Below are positions 1 through 6,389 of a stretch of 9,327 nucleotides of DNA, piece after piece (position 1 is the stretch's first letter; every line of letters starts with the position of its first letter). The notes under the pieces were generated by a model that ran no database searches, had not been told where the DNA came from, and saw only the letters and a list, made by a program, of their open reading frames with translations. The stretch is from JACDBD01 sp050743385. Lineage in GTDB: Bacteria; Actinomycetota; Acidimicrobiia; IMCC26256; JACDBD01. Position numbers and translations under genes: made by a program. The stretch lies in NCBI GenBank assembly GCA_050743385.1, contig JBOGFJ010000124.1, positions 1 through 9,327 of the forward strand, given 5' to 3'.

Positions 1-570
1 GTGATGGACGACTTCATCTACGGCGAGCCCCAGGCGCTCGACAGCACCGGTCGCGACGCGGCGGCGACCGATGGCGTGTACGTCGGCGCCGTGGCGGGCA
101 CCGACGCGTATCTCGCCGTCACGAGCGACGGCGACGAGTTCCGCGGCTACGTGTGCGACGGCGAGGGGCTGTCGACGTGGATCGGCGCCGCACCGCTCGC
201 CGGCGCCACCGCCGAGCTGGTGACCCGCGAGGGCGAGACGATCGGCACGGTGACCTTCGCCGGCGGCGCCGCCACCGGAACCGTTTCGGTGGCCGGGGCG
301 GAGCACGACTTCACCGCCGACGAAGCGACCGGCGACGCCGGCCTCTACCGGGCGACCCCCGGCGCCCCCGACGCGCCCGTCTCGGCTGAGCCGGGCTGGG
401 TCGAGATCGGCTGGATCGTGCTGACCGACGGCACCCAACGCGGCGTCGTCGAGCAGGACAACCTGCTCCGGCGGGCGCCCCGCCTCGTGCCCGGCACCAC
501 CACGAGCGTCGACTGGGGTGACGGCAGCCCCGTCACCGTCGGCGTCATGGACCCGGACATCGACTTCTAA
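1..570 (+). CDS. Hypothetical beta-rich protein, possibly 5'-truncated
   Basis: A 189-residue reading frame opens with GTG at base 1 and ATG at base 4 and ends in TAA. Because the window begins here, the upstream ribosome site cannot be seen and the true start may lie outside. There is no signal peptide or membrane segment in the visible part. Residues about 27-64 (YVGAVAGTDAYLAV, then GYVCDG and a WIG) followed by alternating beta-strand-like segments up to GLYRA near residue 117 resemble a small beta module I associate with exported actinobacterial proteins; that resemblance is from memory. The C-terminal third (about residues 130-189) looks like a separate acidic segment with SVDWGDGSPV. 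Composition is Gly/Ala/Asp/Thr-rich and acidic. Only one cysteine is visible. It lies 48 bases upstream of the FAD oxidoreductase on the same strand. Function unknown; if a secretion signal exists it would be upstream of base 1. Confidence 0.7.
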   Translation: MMDDFIYGEPQALDSTGRDAAATDGVYVGAVAGTDAYLAVTSDGDEFRGYVCDGEGLSTWIGAAPLAGATAELVTREGETIGTVTFAGGAATGTVSVAGAEHDFTADEATGDAGLYRATPGAPDAPVSAEPGWVEIGWIVLTDGTQRGVVEQDNLLRRAPRLVPGTTTSVDWGDGSPVTVGVMDPDIDF

Positions 571-588
571 CTCACCCTCCCGGCCGCC

Positions 589-602
589 CGCCGGTACCGG
601 CG
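589..602. repeat. 14-bp perfect palindrome before the oxidoreductase RBS
   Basis: The bases CGCCGGTACCGGCG are self-complementary over all 14 positions and lie between the stop at 570 and the AGAGGAG ribosome site at 603-609. No T-run follows, so it is a poor intrinsic terminator. It could be a protein-binding site or simply a GC-rich palindrome. Confidence 0.4.
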
Positions 603-618
603 AGAGGAGCGCACCGCC

Positions 619-2037
619 ATGGCAAACGTGATCGTGATCGGGGCCGGCCTCGGTGGCCTGACCACCGCGATGCTGCTGGCGCTCGATGGCCACGACGTGA
701 CGGTGCTCGAGCGCGACCCGGCGGGGCCGCCCGAGGACGTCGACGCCGCGTGGGACGCGTGGGAGCGGCGGGGCGTCAACCAGTTCCGGCTGCCCCACCT
801 CACGCTGGCGCGCTGGCGGGAGGTGCTGGAACAGGAGCTCCCGCAGGTCGTCACCGCGCTCGAGCAGCGCGGCGCCATCCGCTTCGAGCCCATGGCAGCT
901 CTGCCGGCGGCACTCACGGGCGGCGTGCGTGACGGCGACGAGCGCTTCGCCAGCCTCACCGCCCGGCGGCCGGTGCTGGAGTCGGCGGTGTCGGCGGCGG
1001 CCGCCGCCACCTACGGCGTCACCGTACGCCGCGGGGTCGCGGTGGCCGGGCTGCTCACCGGCGATCCGGTCGCCCCGGGCATACCGCACGTCGTCGGCGT
1101 GCGCACCGACGACGGCGAAGACGTCCGCGCCGACCTCGTGGTCGACAGTGGAGGCCGCCGCTCCCGGCTCCCGAGCTGGCTGGCCGCGATCGGCGCCCGC
1201 CCGCCGGTCGAGGAGCTCGAGGACAGCGGGTTCCTGTACTACGGCCGGCACTTCCGCGGCGGCGACGGCTCGCTCCCGGACGTACGCGCGGTCCTGCTCC
1301 AGCACTACGACTCGGTGTCGCTCCTCACCCTGCCGGCCGACAACGGCACTTGGAGCGTTGTCGTCGTCACCACCGCCGCCGACCGCGAGGTCTCGGCGTT
1401 GCGCGACCCGGCGCGCTGGCAAGCCGCCGTCGCCCGCTATCCCCTCGCGGCCGAGTGGGCGCAGGCGGAGCCGATCTCGGGCGTGGACGTCATGGCCAAG
1501 ATCGAGGACCGCTACCGCCGCTTCGTCGTCGCCGGGGAGCCGGTCGCAACCGGCATCGTGGCGGTGGGCGACGCGTGGGCGTGCACGAACCCTTCGCTCG
1601 GTCGCGGGACGTCCATCGGCCTCCTGCACGGGTGCTGCTTGCGCGACCTGCTGCGGGAAGTGGCGCCGGCCGAGCCGTACAAGCTCGCGCTGCGCTGGGA
1701 CGGCGTCACCGGGGAGACGGTTGCGCCGCTGTACCAGTCGACGCTCGTCTACGACCGCCACCGCCTGGCCGAGATGGAGGCCCAGCGGAACGGGTGGCCC
1801 TACGAGACCGACGACCCGACGTGGACGATGACACGTGCGTTCTCGACCGCGGCCCGCACCGATGCCGACGTGTTGCGCGCGTACTACGACGTGATCAGCG
1901 TCTTCGCGCTGCCGGCCGAGGCGATCGCGGTGCCGGGAATCATGGAGCGCGTGCTCGACCTCGGGGGCGACGGGTCGGAGCCCGCGCTGCTGCCCGGGCC
2001 CGACCGCGCCGAGCTGCTCACCGCCGTCGGCGGATGA
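619..2037 (+). CDS. FAD-dependent oxidoreductase
   Basis: Predicted 472-residue soluble flavoprotein. The start ATG is set by an excellent ribosome site (GAGAGGAG, 602-609, 9 bases upstream). The N-terminus is a Rossmann dinucleotide-binding fold: VIVIGAGLGGL (residues 4-14, GxGxxG) ending in an acidic residue in VLERD near residue 31, expected to bind the FAD ribose. A second FAD motif, VAVGDAW with the aspartate at residue 318 and a following NPSLGRGTSIGL helix, is the GD motif of the group A flavin monooxygenase / geranylgeranyl-reductase superfamily. A middle segment (VVDSGGRRSRLPSWL, about 174-188) matches the DG-type motif of the same group. No membrane helix or signal peptide is visible. 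The substrate cannot be told from sequence; hydroxylation or saturation of a hydrophobic substrate is the usual role in the superfamily. The lipoprotein gene follows after 16 bases with its own ribosome site, so the two are probably co-transcribed. Confidence 0.88.
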   Translation: MANVIVIGAGLGGLTTAMLLALDGHDVTVLERDPAGPPEDVDAAWDAWERRGVNQFRLPHLTLARWREVLEQELPQVVTALEQRGAIRFEPMAALPAALTGGVRDGDERFASLTARRPVLESAVSAAAAATYGVTVRRGVAVAGLLTGDPVAPGIPHVVGVRTDDGEDVRADLVVDSGGRRSRLPSWLAAIGARPPVEELEDSGFLYYGRHFRGGDGSLPDVRAVLLQHYDSVSLLTLPADNGTWSVVVVTTAADREVSALRDPARWQAAVARYPLAAEWAQAEPISGVDVMAKIEDRYRRFVVAGEPVATGIVAVGDAWACTNPSLGRGTSIGLLHGCCLRDLLREVAPAEPYKLALRWDGVTGETVAPLYQSTLVYDRHRLAEMEAQRNGWPYETDDPTWTMTRAFSTAARTDADVLRAYYDVISVFALPAEAIAVPGIMERVLDLGGDGSEPALLPGPDRAELLTAVGG

Positions 2038-2053
2038 GGCGAAAGGAGCGATG

Positions 2054-2524
2054 ATGCACACACAGAGGAGTCGACGCCTGCTCGCGGTGGTCGCCGGGAG
2101 CGTCGCCGTCGTCGCGGTGGCGTGCGCGCCGATCAAGCAAGCTTCCCCACAGCCCGGGTCGGCGCCCTCTCCACCCGCGCCGGCCGAGCTCGCGAGCGAC
2201 CCCATCGGCGCCGATCTCGTCGCCACCGCGACCGAGCCCGCGCCGACGCAGGCCTTCCTGGTCACGAACACCGGCGGCGAAACGACCGACGCCCTCATCA
2301 CGTTCTTCACCGCGTCGGGTTGCTGCGTCTCCCCCGATTTCGGCGTAGTCACGAACACCTGCGACACCGCCGTCCTCGCCTCCGGCGATTCGTGCGCGGT
2401 GACGGTCGAGTACACCGGCGTGAGCGGTTCCGTCCCGAGCGGCATCATTCTCGTCGTGAAGGAGCCGTTGCCGGCGGACGTGGCGGAAGTGAGGATCACG
2501 ATCACCGGGCAGTTCGTGTCGTAG
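2054..2524 (+). CDS. Small lipoprotein with Ig-like beta domain
   Basis: Predicted 156-residue secreted lipoprotein of unknown function. Two adjacent ATGs (2051 and 2054) are possible; GGAG at 2045-2048 is 2 bases from the first and 5 from the second, so the second is preferred. The N-terminus is a classic type II signal: basic RSRR, a hydrophobic stretch of about 14 residues, then VAVAC with the lipidated cysteine at residue 24. A Pro/Ser/Ala-rich linker (about 25-50) follows. The remaining about 100 residues form a beta-sandwich-like domain with FLVTNTGGETTDAL, an adjacent cysteine pair, VTNTCDTAVLASGDSCAVTVEY and a final strand. That resembles the 'choice-of-anchor D' / abnormal-spindle-like Ig modules, a recollection of motif style and not a search. 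The four cysteines after the lipobox could form disulfides outside the membrane. It ends in TAG. Likely a surface-displayed adhesion or envelope protein; role unproven. Confidence 0.8.
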   Translation: MHTQRSRRLLAVVAGSVAVVAVACAPIKQASPQPGSAPSPPAPAELASDPIGADLVATATEPAPTQAFLVTNTGGETTDALITFFTASGCCVSPDFGVVTNTCDTAVLASGDSCAVTVEYTGVSGSVPSGIILVVKEPLPADVAEVRITITGQFVS

Positions 2525-2530
2525 CGCAGG

Positions 2531-2550
2531 CCGGCGCACTTGTGCGCCGG
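2531..2550. repeat. 9-bp stem-loop after the lipoprotein stop
   Basis: CCGGCGCAC (2531-2539) and GTGCGCCGG (2542-2550) are exact reverse complements around TT. It begins 7 bases after the lipoprotein stop. No T-run follows, so termination would need help. It overlaps the alternative GTG start of the methyltransferase at 2542, which is one reason to prefer the start at 2575. Confidence 0.5.
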
Positions 2551-2574
2551 TATCCGCTCCGGTACGACAAGCCC

Positions 2575-3729
2575 GTGCACGATCGGTTGGCGGAGCGGAT
2601 TCATCGCGAGGGGCCGATCCCCTTCGACGCCTTCGTCGAGCACGCGCTCTACGACGAGCGCGACGGCTTCTTCGCCCGGGGTGGCGGCGCCGGTCGCAGC
2701 GGCCGCGACTTCGTCACGAGCCCGGAGGTCGGCACGCTCTTCGGGCTGTTGGTGGCTCGGACGGTCGACCGGTGGTGGCTCGCGCTCGGTGAGCCCGACC
2801 CCTTCGTCGTCGTCGACGCCGGCGCCGGCCGGGGTCGCCTCGCGGCCGACGTGCTGGGCGCCGCTCCGCGGTGCGCGCCGGCACTGCGCTACGTACTCGT
2901 CGAGCGGACGGCGTCGCTTCGAGCCGAGCAGCGAGAGCTCGTCGAGCTCGAGCCTGCGGACCGTGTACTCGGCCCGGCGGTGCGCGCCGATCCCGACGAG
3001 GCCATGATCCCGGTCGCGGGCACCGGGCCCCTGGCGGCATCGCTCGCCGAGCTGCCCGCCGTCGAGATCGAAGGGGTGATCGTCGCCAACGAGCTGCTCG
3101 ACAACCTGCCGTTCCACCTCGTCGAGTGGAGCGCGACCGGATGGTCGGAGGTGCGGGTCGGCCACGACGGTGCCGGGTTCGTCGAGGCGATCGTGCCCGC
3201 CGCACCCGCACTGAGCGAGGAGGCCGACAGGGTGGCCGCCGGTACGGCCATGCGGCTGGGCGCGCGCCTGCCCGTGCCGACCGCGACCGCGGAATGGCTG
3301 TTTCGTTGCGCGAACCTCCTGCGACACGGCGTTCTCGCCGTGATCGACTACGCCGCCGACGCCGCCTCGCTGGCGTCACGCGGCCAGGACGACTGGCTGC
3401 GGACGTACCGCGCACACCAGCGGGGCGGGCCGCCGCTGGCGAAGCCGGGCGCCCAGGACATCACGTGCGACGTCCCCGTCGAGCACCTCCTCTCGGCGGC
3501 TCGGAATGCAGGCTTCGAGCTCGTCGAGCACACGACCCAGGCCGAGTGGCTCCGCGCCCTCGGTGTCGACGAGCTCACGGATACCGCGGCGGCGGAGTGG
3601 CGGGAGCGAGCGGGCGTGGGCGACCTCGAGGCCGTCACGGCTCGCAGCCGCGTGCACGAGTCCGACGCGCTGACCGACCCCGGTGGTCTGGGTGCTCATC
3701 ACGTGTTCGTGTTCGCGAAGGGGCGATAG
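2575..3729 (+). CDS. MidA/NDUFAF7-family SAM-dependent methyltransferase
   Basis: Predicted 384-residue cytosolic class I methyltransferase. The N-terminus (RIHREGPIPFDAFVEHALYDERDGFF) is the hallmark opening of the family, followed by a GRDFVTSPEVGTLFG block. The SAM-binding glycine motif is VVVDAGAGRGRLA with the aspartate at residue 81. The family motif NELLDNLPF begins at residue 172. Later blocks VIDYA, LRTYRAH and QDITCDV also fit. The mitochondrial homologue NDUFAF7 methylates an arginine of a complex I subunit; the bacterial substrate is not established. No strong ribosome site precedes either GTG start (2575, or 2542 which adds 11 residues and sits in a hairpin), so the start is uncertain; 2575 was chosen because the family usually opens close to this point. 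Length fits the family. It ends in TAG, 136 bases before acs. Confidence 0.87.
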   Translation: MHDRLAERIHREGPIPFDAFVEHALYDERDGFFARGGGAGRSGRDFVTSPEVGTLFGLLVARTVDRWWLALGEPDPFVVVDAGAGRGRLAADVLGAAPRCAPALRYVLVERTASLRAEQRELVELEPADRVLGPAVRADPDEAMIPVAGTGPLAASLAELPAVEIEGVIVANELLDNLPFHLVEWSATGWSEVRVGHDGAGFVEAIVPAAPALSEEADRVAAGTAMRLGARLPVPTATAEWLFRCANLLRHGVLAVIDYAADAASLASRGQDDWLRTYRAHQRGGPPLAKPGAQDITCDVPVEHLLSAARNAGFELVEHTTQAEWLRALGVDELTDTAAAEWRERAGVGDLEAVTARSRVHESDALTDPGGLGAHHVFVFAKGR

Positions 3730-3792
3730 CCTCGCCAAACGCCCGGCGTGGTCGCCCGCCGCGCGGCGACGAAGCGACCGGAGGGAGCGGAG

Positions 3793-3840
3793 TCGCTCGC
3801 CCAGCGAGCGAGCGGTCGCGGCGCAGGTACCCTGCGCCGC
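3793..3840. repeat. Two tandem stem-loops in the acs leader
   Basis: The 136 bases between the methyltransferase stop and acs hold no gene but two hairpins. The first pairs TCGCTCG (3793-3799) with CGAGCGA (3805-3811). The second pairs GCGGCGCAGG (3818-3827) with CCTGCGCCGC (3831-3840), ten perfect pairs around TAC. The second ends 12 bases before the acs ribosome site. Neither is followed by a T-run. They could be a leader element for acs, a factor-assisted terminator for the upstream gene, or an operator. Confidence 0.5.
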
Positions 3841-3865
3841 AGCGAGCGAGACAGGGAGGACGCGC

Positions 3866-4684
3866 ATGGCCGAAGCCACCATCGACGACCTGCTCAGCGA
3901 GGGCCGGACCTTCCCACCGGCGGAGTCGTTCAAGCGCGACGCGCTCGTCGTCGACGCCGAGATCTACGACGAGGCCGACCGCGACTACGAGGGGTTCTGG
4001 GCCCGGCAGGCGGCTGACCTGGTCGACTGGTTCGAGGGATGGAACACGATCCTCGAGTGGGACCTCCCGTTCGCGAAGTGGTTCGTCGGCGGGAAGCTCA
4101 ACGTCACCCACAACTGCCTCGACCGCCATGTCGCGGCCGGGCACGGCGACAAGGTCGCGTACTACTGGGAGGGCGAGCCCGGCGACGCCCGCGCGCTCAC
4201 GTACGCCGACCTCCTCGACGAGGTGCAGCGGGTCGCGAACGCGTTGAAGGCGCTGGGAATCGGGCGCGGCGATCGCGTGAACATCTACCTCGGCATGGTC
4301 CCGGAGCTCCCGATCGCGATGCTCGCGTGCGCGCGCATCGGCGCGCCTCACTCCGTGGTGTTCGGCGGCTTCTCGTCCGATTCGCTGCGTGACCGCATCA
4401 ACGACGCCGAGGCGAAGCTGCTCATCACGGGCGACGGCGCCTGGCGCCGGGGCCAGATCGTCCCCCTGAAGGAGAGCGCCGACACCGCCGTGGCGGAGAC
4501 ACCGTCGATCGAGAAGGTCCTGGTGCTGCGGCGCACCGCGCACGACGTGCCGATGACCGACGGCCGTGACGTGTGGTGGCACGACGTCGTCCCGGACCAA
4601 CCCGCCGAGTGCCCGTGCGAGCCGATGGACGCCGAAGACCTCCTCTACCTCCTCTATACGAGCGGCACGACGGCCCAGCCCTAG
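3866..4684 (+). CDS. N-terminal fragment of acetyl-CoA synthetase
   Basis: The 272-residue product made if translation stops at TAG. It holds the N-terminal extension typical of Acs (FWARQAADLVDWFEGW, then WFVGGKLNVTHNCLDRH near residues 73-89), the first part of the adenylation domain (GRGDRVNIYLGMVPELPIAML at about 133-153, then GAPHSVVFGGFS), and ends right after the serine/threonine-rich P-loop start YTSGTTAQP (264-272). It lacks the acetate pocket, the adenylate aspartate and the whole mobile C-terminal domain, so it cannot be active alone. Codon use and composition match the second half, with no sign of a separate origin. Confidence 0.6.
   Translation: MAEATIDDLLSEGRTFPPAESFKRDALVVDAEIYDEADRDYEGFWARQAADLVDWFEGWNTILEWDLPFAKWFVGGKLNVTHNCLDRHVAAGHGDKVAYYWEGEPGDARALTYADLLDEVQRVANALKALGIGRGDRVNIYLGMVPELPIAMLACARIGAPHSVVFGGFSSDSLRDRINDAEAKLLITGDGAWRRGQIVPLKESADTAVAETPSIEKVLVLRRTAHDVPMTDGRDVWWHDVVPDQPAECPCEPMDAEDLLYLLYTSGTTAQP
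4682..4684 (+). other. In-frame TAG replacing the P-loop lysine
   Basis: The bases read ccc-tag-ggg-atc-atg, with TAG where nearly all family members have a lysine codon. The lipoprotein, methyltransferase and P-loop kinase genes in this window end in TAG, so TAG behaves as a normal stop here. The change also creates a CCTAGG hexamer. Confidence 0.9.
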
Positions 4685-4690
4685 GGGATC

Positions 4691-5830
4691 ATGCACACGA
4701 CCGGCGGCTACCTGACGCAGGTCGCATTCACGCACAAGTACGTCTTCGACCTGAAGCCCGACACCGACGTCTACTGGTGTGCCGCCGACGTCGGCTGGGT
4801 CACGGGTCACTCCTACATCGTCTACGCGCCCCTCGCGAACCTGACCACGAGCGTGATGTACGAGGGCACGCCCGACTTTCCCGACAAGGGTCGGCTGTGG
4901 TCGATCATCGAGAACTACAAGGTGACGATCCTCTACACCGCCCCGACCGCGATCCGGTCGTTCATGAAGTGGGGCACCGAGTTCCCCGAGAAGCACGACC
5001 TGAGCTCGCTCCGGCTCCTCGGCACGGTCGGCGAGCCGATCAACCCGGAGGCGTGGGTCTGGTACTGGCGCCATATCGGCGGGGAGCGCTGTCCCGTCGT
5101 CGACACCTGGTGGCAGACCGAGACGGGCGCCATCATGATCAGCCCGCTCCCCGGCGCAACCACTCTGAAGCCTGGGAGCGCGACCTTCCCGCTCCCGGGC
5201 GTCGGCGCCGACGTCGTCGACGACGCCGGCACGCCGGTCCCGGTTCCCGGCGGCGGATACCTCGTGCTCACGCGGCCGTGGCCCGCGATGCTGCGCGGCA
5301 TCTGGGGCGATCCCGAGCGCTACCGCGACACGTACTGGAGCCGGTTCGGCGACAAGTACTTCGCCGGCGACGGCGCCAAGCGTGATGCCGAGGGCTACTA
5401 CTGGCTCCTCGGCCGCGTCGACGACGTGATGCTGGTGAGCGGGCACAACATCTCGACCGCTGAGGTCGAGCACGCGCTCGTCGGTCATCCGGCGGTGGCG
5501 GAGGCGGCGGTGATCGGACGCGCCGACGCGACGACCGGTCAGGCGATCAGCGCGTTCGTGATCCTGCGGGCCGGGAACGAGCCCCGCGACGCGCTCGCGT
5601 CGGAGCTGCGCGACCACGTCGCACACACCATCGGGCCCATCGCCCGGCCGCGGTCGATCCTGTTCACCGAGGAGCTCCCGAAGACCCGCTCGGGCAAGAT
5701 CATGCGCCGGCTGTTGCGCAACGTCGCCGAAGACGAGCAGCTCGGCGACACGACGACCCTGGCCGACCCGAGCGTGGTCGAGGGCATCAAGTCCCGGTAC
5801 CTGGCCGAGAGCGGCGCCGACGAGGAATGA
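4691..5830 (+). CDS. C-terminal fragment of acetyl-CoA synthetase
   Basis: The same frame reopens 6 bases after the TAG at an ATG that is an internal methionine of the family (GIMHTTGGY). GGGG at 4684-4687 is only 3 bases upstream, so reinitiation by ribosomes that end at the TAG is conceivable but unproven. The 379-residue fragment carries the A5 motif VDTWWQTETG (Trp415/Trp416 in whole-gene numbering; the second is the acetate-pocket tryptophan), YFAGDGA with Asp502, GRVDD with Arg517, SGHNIST (Asn528) and the C-terminal ELPKTRSGKIMRR with Lys611, the lysine acylated by Pat-type acetyltransferases in other bacteria. Asn528 lies where Salmonella Acs has Arg526, as I recall it. Confidence 0.6.
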   Translation: MHTTGGYLTQVAFTHKYVFDLKPDTDVYWCAADVGWVTGHSYIVYAPLANLTTSVMYEGTPDFPDKGRLWSIIENYKVTILYTAPTAIRSFMKWGTEFPEKHDLSSLRLLGTVGEPINPEAWVWYWRHIGGERCPVVDTWWQTETGAIMISPLPGATTLKPGSATFPLPGVGADVVDDAGTPVPVPGGGYLVLTRPWPAMLRGIWGDPERYRDTYWSRFGDKYFAGDGAKRDAEGYYWLLGRVDDVMLVSGHNISTAEVEHALVGHPAVAEAAVIGRADATTGQAISAFVILRAGNEPRDALASELRDHVAHTIGPIARPRSILFTEELPKTRSGKIMRRLLRNVAEDEQLGDTTTLADPSVVEGIKSRYLAESGADEE

Positions 5831-6327
5831 GCGTCGCCCAGTCGACTTTTCCTGAGCACTGGACCTGGAGGGACGGGCCGGTCGAGCCCGGGCCCGCCGC
5901 GGTCATCGACCTCGACGGGGTGCTCTCCGACGCGGTGAGCCGTCAGCACTACCTCGAGGCTCCCCGCCGTGACTGGCGGGCCTTCTTCGACGCCTGCGGC
6001 GACGACCAGGTCATCGAGGAGGTCAAGGTTCTCCTCGACCTGCTCGACCTCGGTCTGCGGGTCGTGCTCCTCACCGCCCGTCCCCTCCGGGTGCACCACC
6101 TCACCGAGGCGTGGCTGCACCGATACCGGATCCGCTGGGACGTGCTCCTCATGCGGCCCTGGGGCGACTACGAGGTCTCACGCGACTTCAAGCAGTCGTC
6201 CGTGTGGGACCTGCGGGCGTACGGCTTCGACCTCCGTCTCGCGATCGAGGACGACCGCCGCAACGTGGAGATGTTCCGGGCCGAGGGAGTGCCCTGCATC
6301 TACTTCCACAGCGGGTACTACGACTGA
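5827..6327 (+). CDS. HAD-superfamily phosphatase (PNKP-phosphatase-like)
   Basis: Predicted 166-residue soluble phosphohydrolase. Its ATG overlaps the acs stop (ATGA, 5827-5830), so translation is probably coupled to acs. All four HAD motifs are visible: motif I VIDLDGV with the nucleophile Asp28 and acid/base Asp30, motif II VLLTARP with Thr83, motif III Lys122 in RDFKQSSVWDL, and motif IV IEDDRRN with Asp142/Asp143. The LTARP and FKQ...L spacing and the short size, with a small cap between motifs I and II, resemble the 3'-phosphatase domain of T4-type polynucleotide kinase and similar stand-alone proteins. The substrate is unknown; nucleotide or nucleic acid ends are the family's known range. 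A nonsense codon in acs could reduce its expression by polarity. Confidence 0.82.
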   Translation: MSVAQSTFPEHWTWRDGPVEPGPAAVIDLDGVLSDAVSRQHYLEAPRRDWRAFFDACGDDQVIEEVKVLLDLLDLGLRVVLLTARPLRVHHLTEAWLHRYRIRWDVLLMRPWGDYEVSRDFKQSSVWDLRAYGFDLRLAIEDDRRNVEMFRAEGVPCIYFHSGYYD

Positions 6328-6389
6328 CGAATGGCCGACGCCCGGGAACGTCCGGTGACCGCCTAGCGTTGCGTGGGTAGGTGATGAAA

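Larger units (their letters stand above)
3866..5830 (+). pseudogene. acs: Acetyl-CoA synthetase gene interrupted by an in-frame TAG
   Basis: Read through its one internal stop, this is a 654-residue AMP-forming acetate-CoA ligase, the usual family length of about 650. The enzyme makes acetyl-adenylate from acetate and ATP, then acetyl-CoA. The start ATG has a strong ribosome site (AGGGAGGA, 3853-3860). The stop is codon 273, exactly the lysine of the P-loop A3 motif (consensus ...SGTTxxPKG; here SGTTAQP-stop-G). AAG to TAG is one base change. Residues on both sides keep frame and family spacing: catalytic Trp416, Asp502, Arg517 and Lys611 all sit two positions after the Salmonella Acs residues W414, D500, R515 and K609 as I recall them. 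There is no second lesion, so the break is recent, an error in the sequence, or tolerated. The downstream phosphatase overlaps its end by four bases. Confidence 0.85.

Noticed and set aside
2531..2550. Rho-independent terminator call for the stem-loop after the lipoprotein
   Set aside because: No T-run follows the stem, so it is listed as an inverted repeat only.
2122..2574. Upstream extension of the methyltransferase frame through the lipoprotein gene
   Set aside because: It is Arg/His-rich and out of phase with the lipoprotein, which has a clear signal peptide and ribosome site.
4682..4684. Genome-wide recoding of TAG, for example to pyrrolysine
   Set aside because: Lipoprotein, methyltransferase and kinase genes here end in TAG at natural family lengths, and no suppressor tRNA or pyrrolysine gene is in the window.
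3635..5626. 663-codon open frame on the minus strand, antisense to acs
   Set aside because: It mirrors the codon phase of acs, reads as low-complexity Arg/Val/Asp/Leu-rich protein with no domain, and overlaps the methyltransferase end. It is a typical shadow frame in GC-rich DNA.
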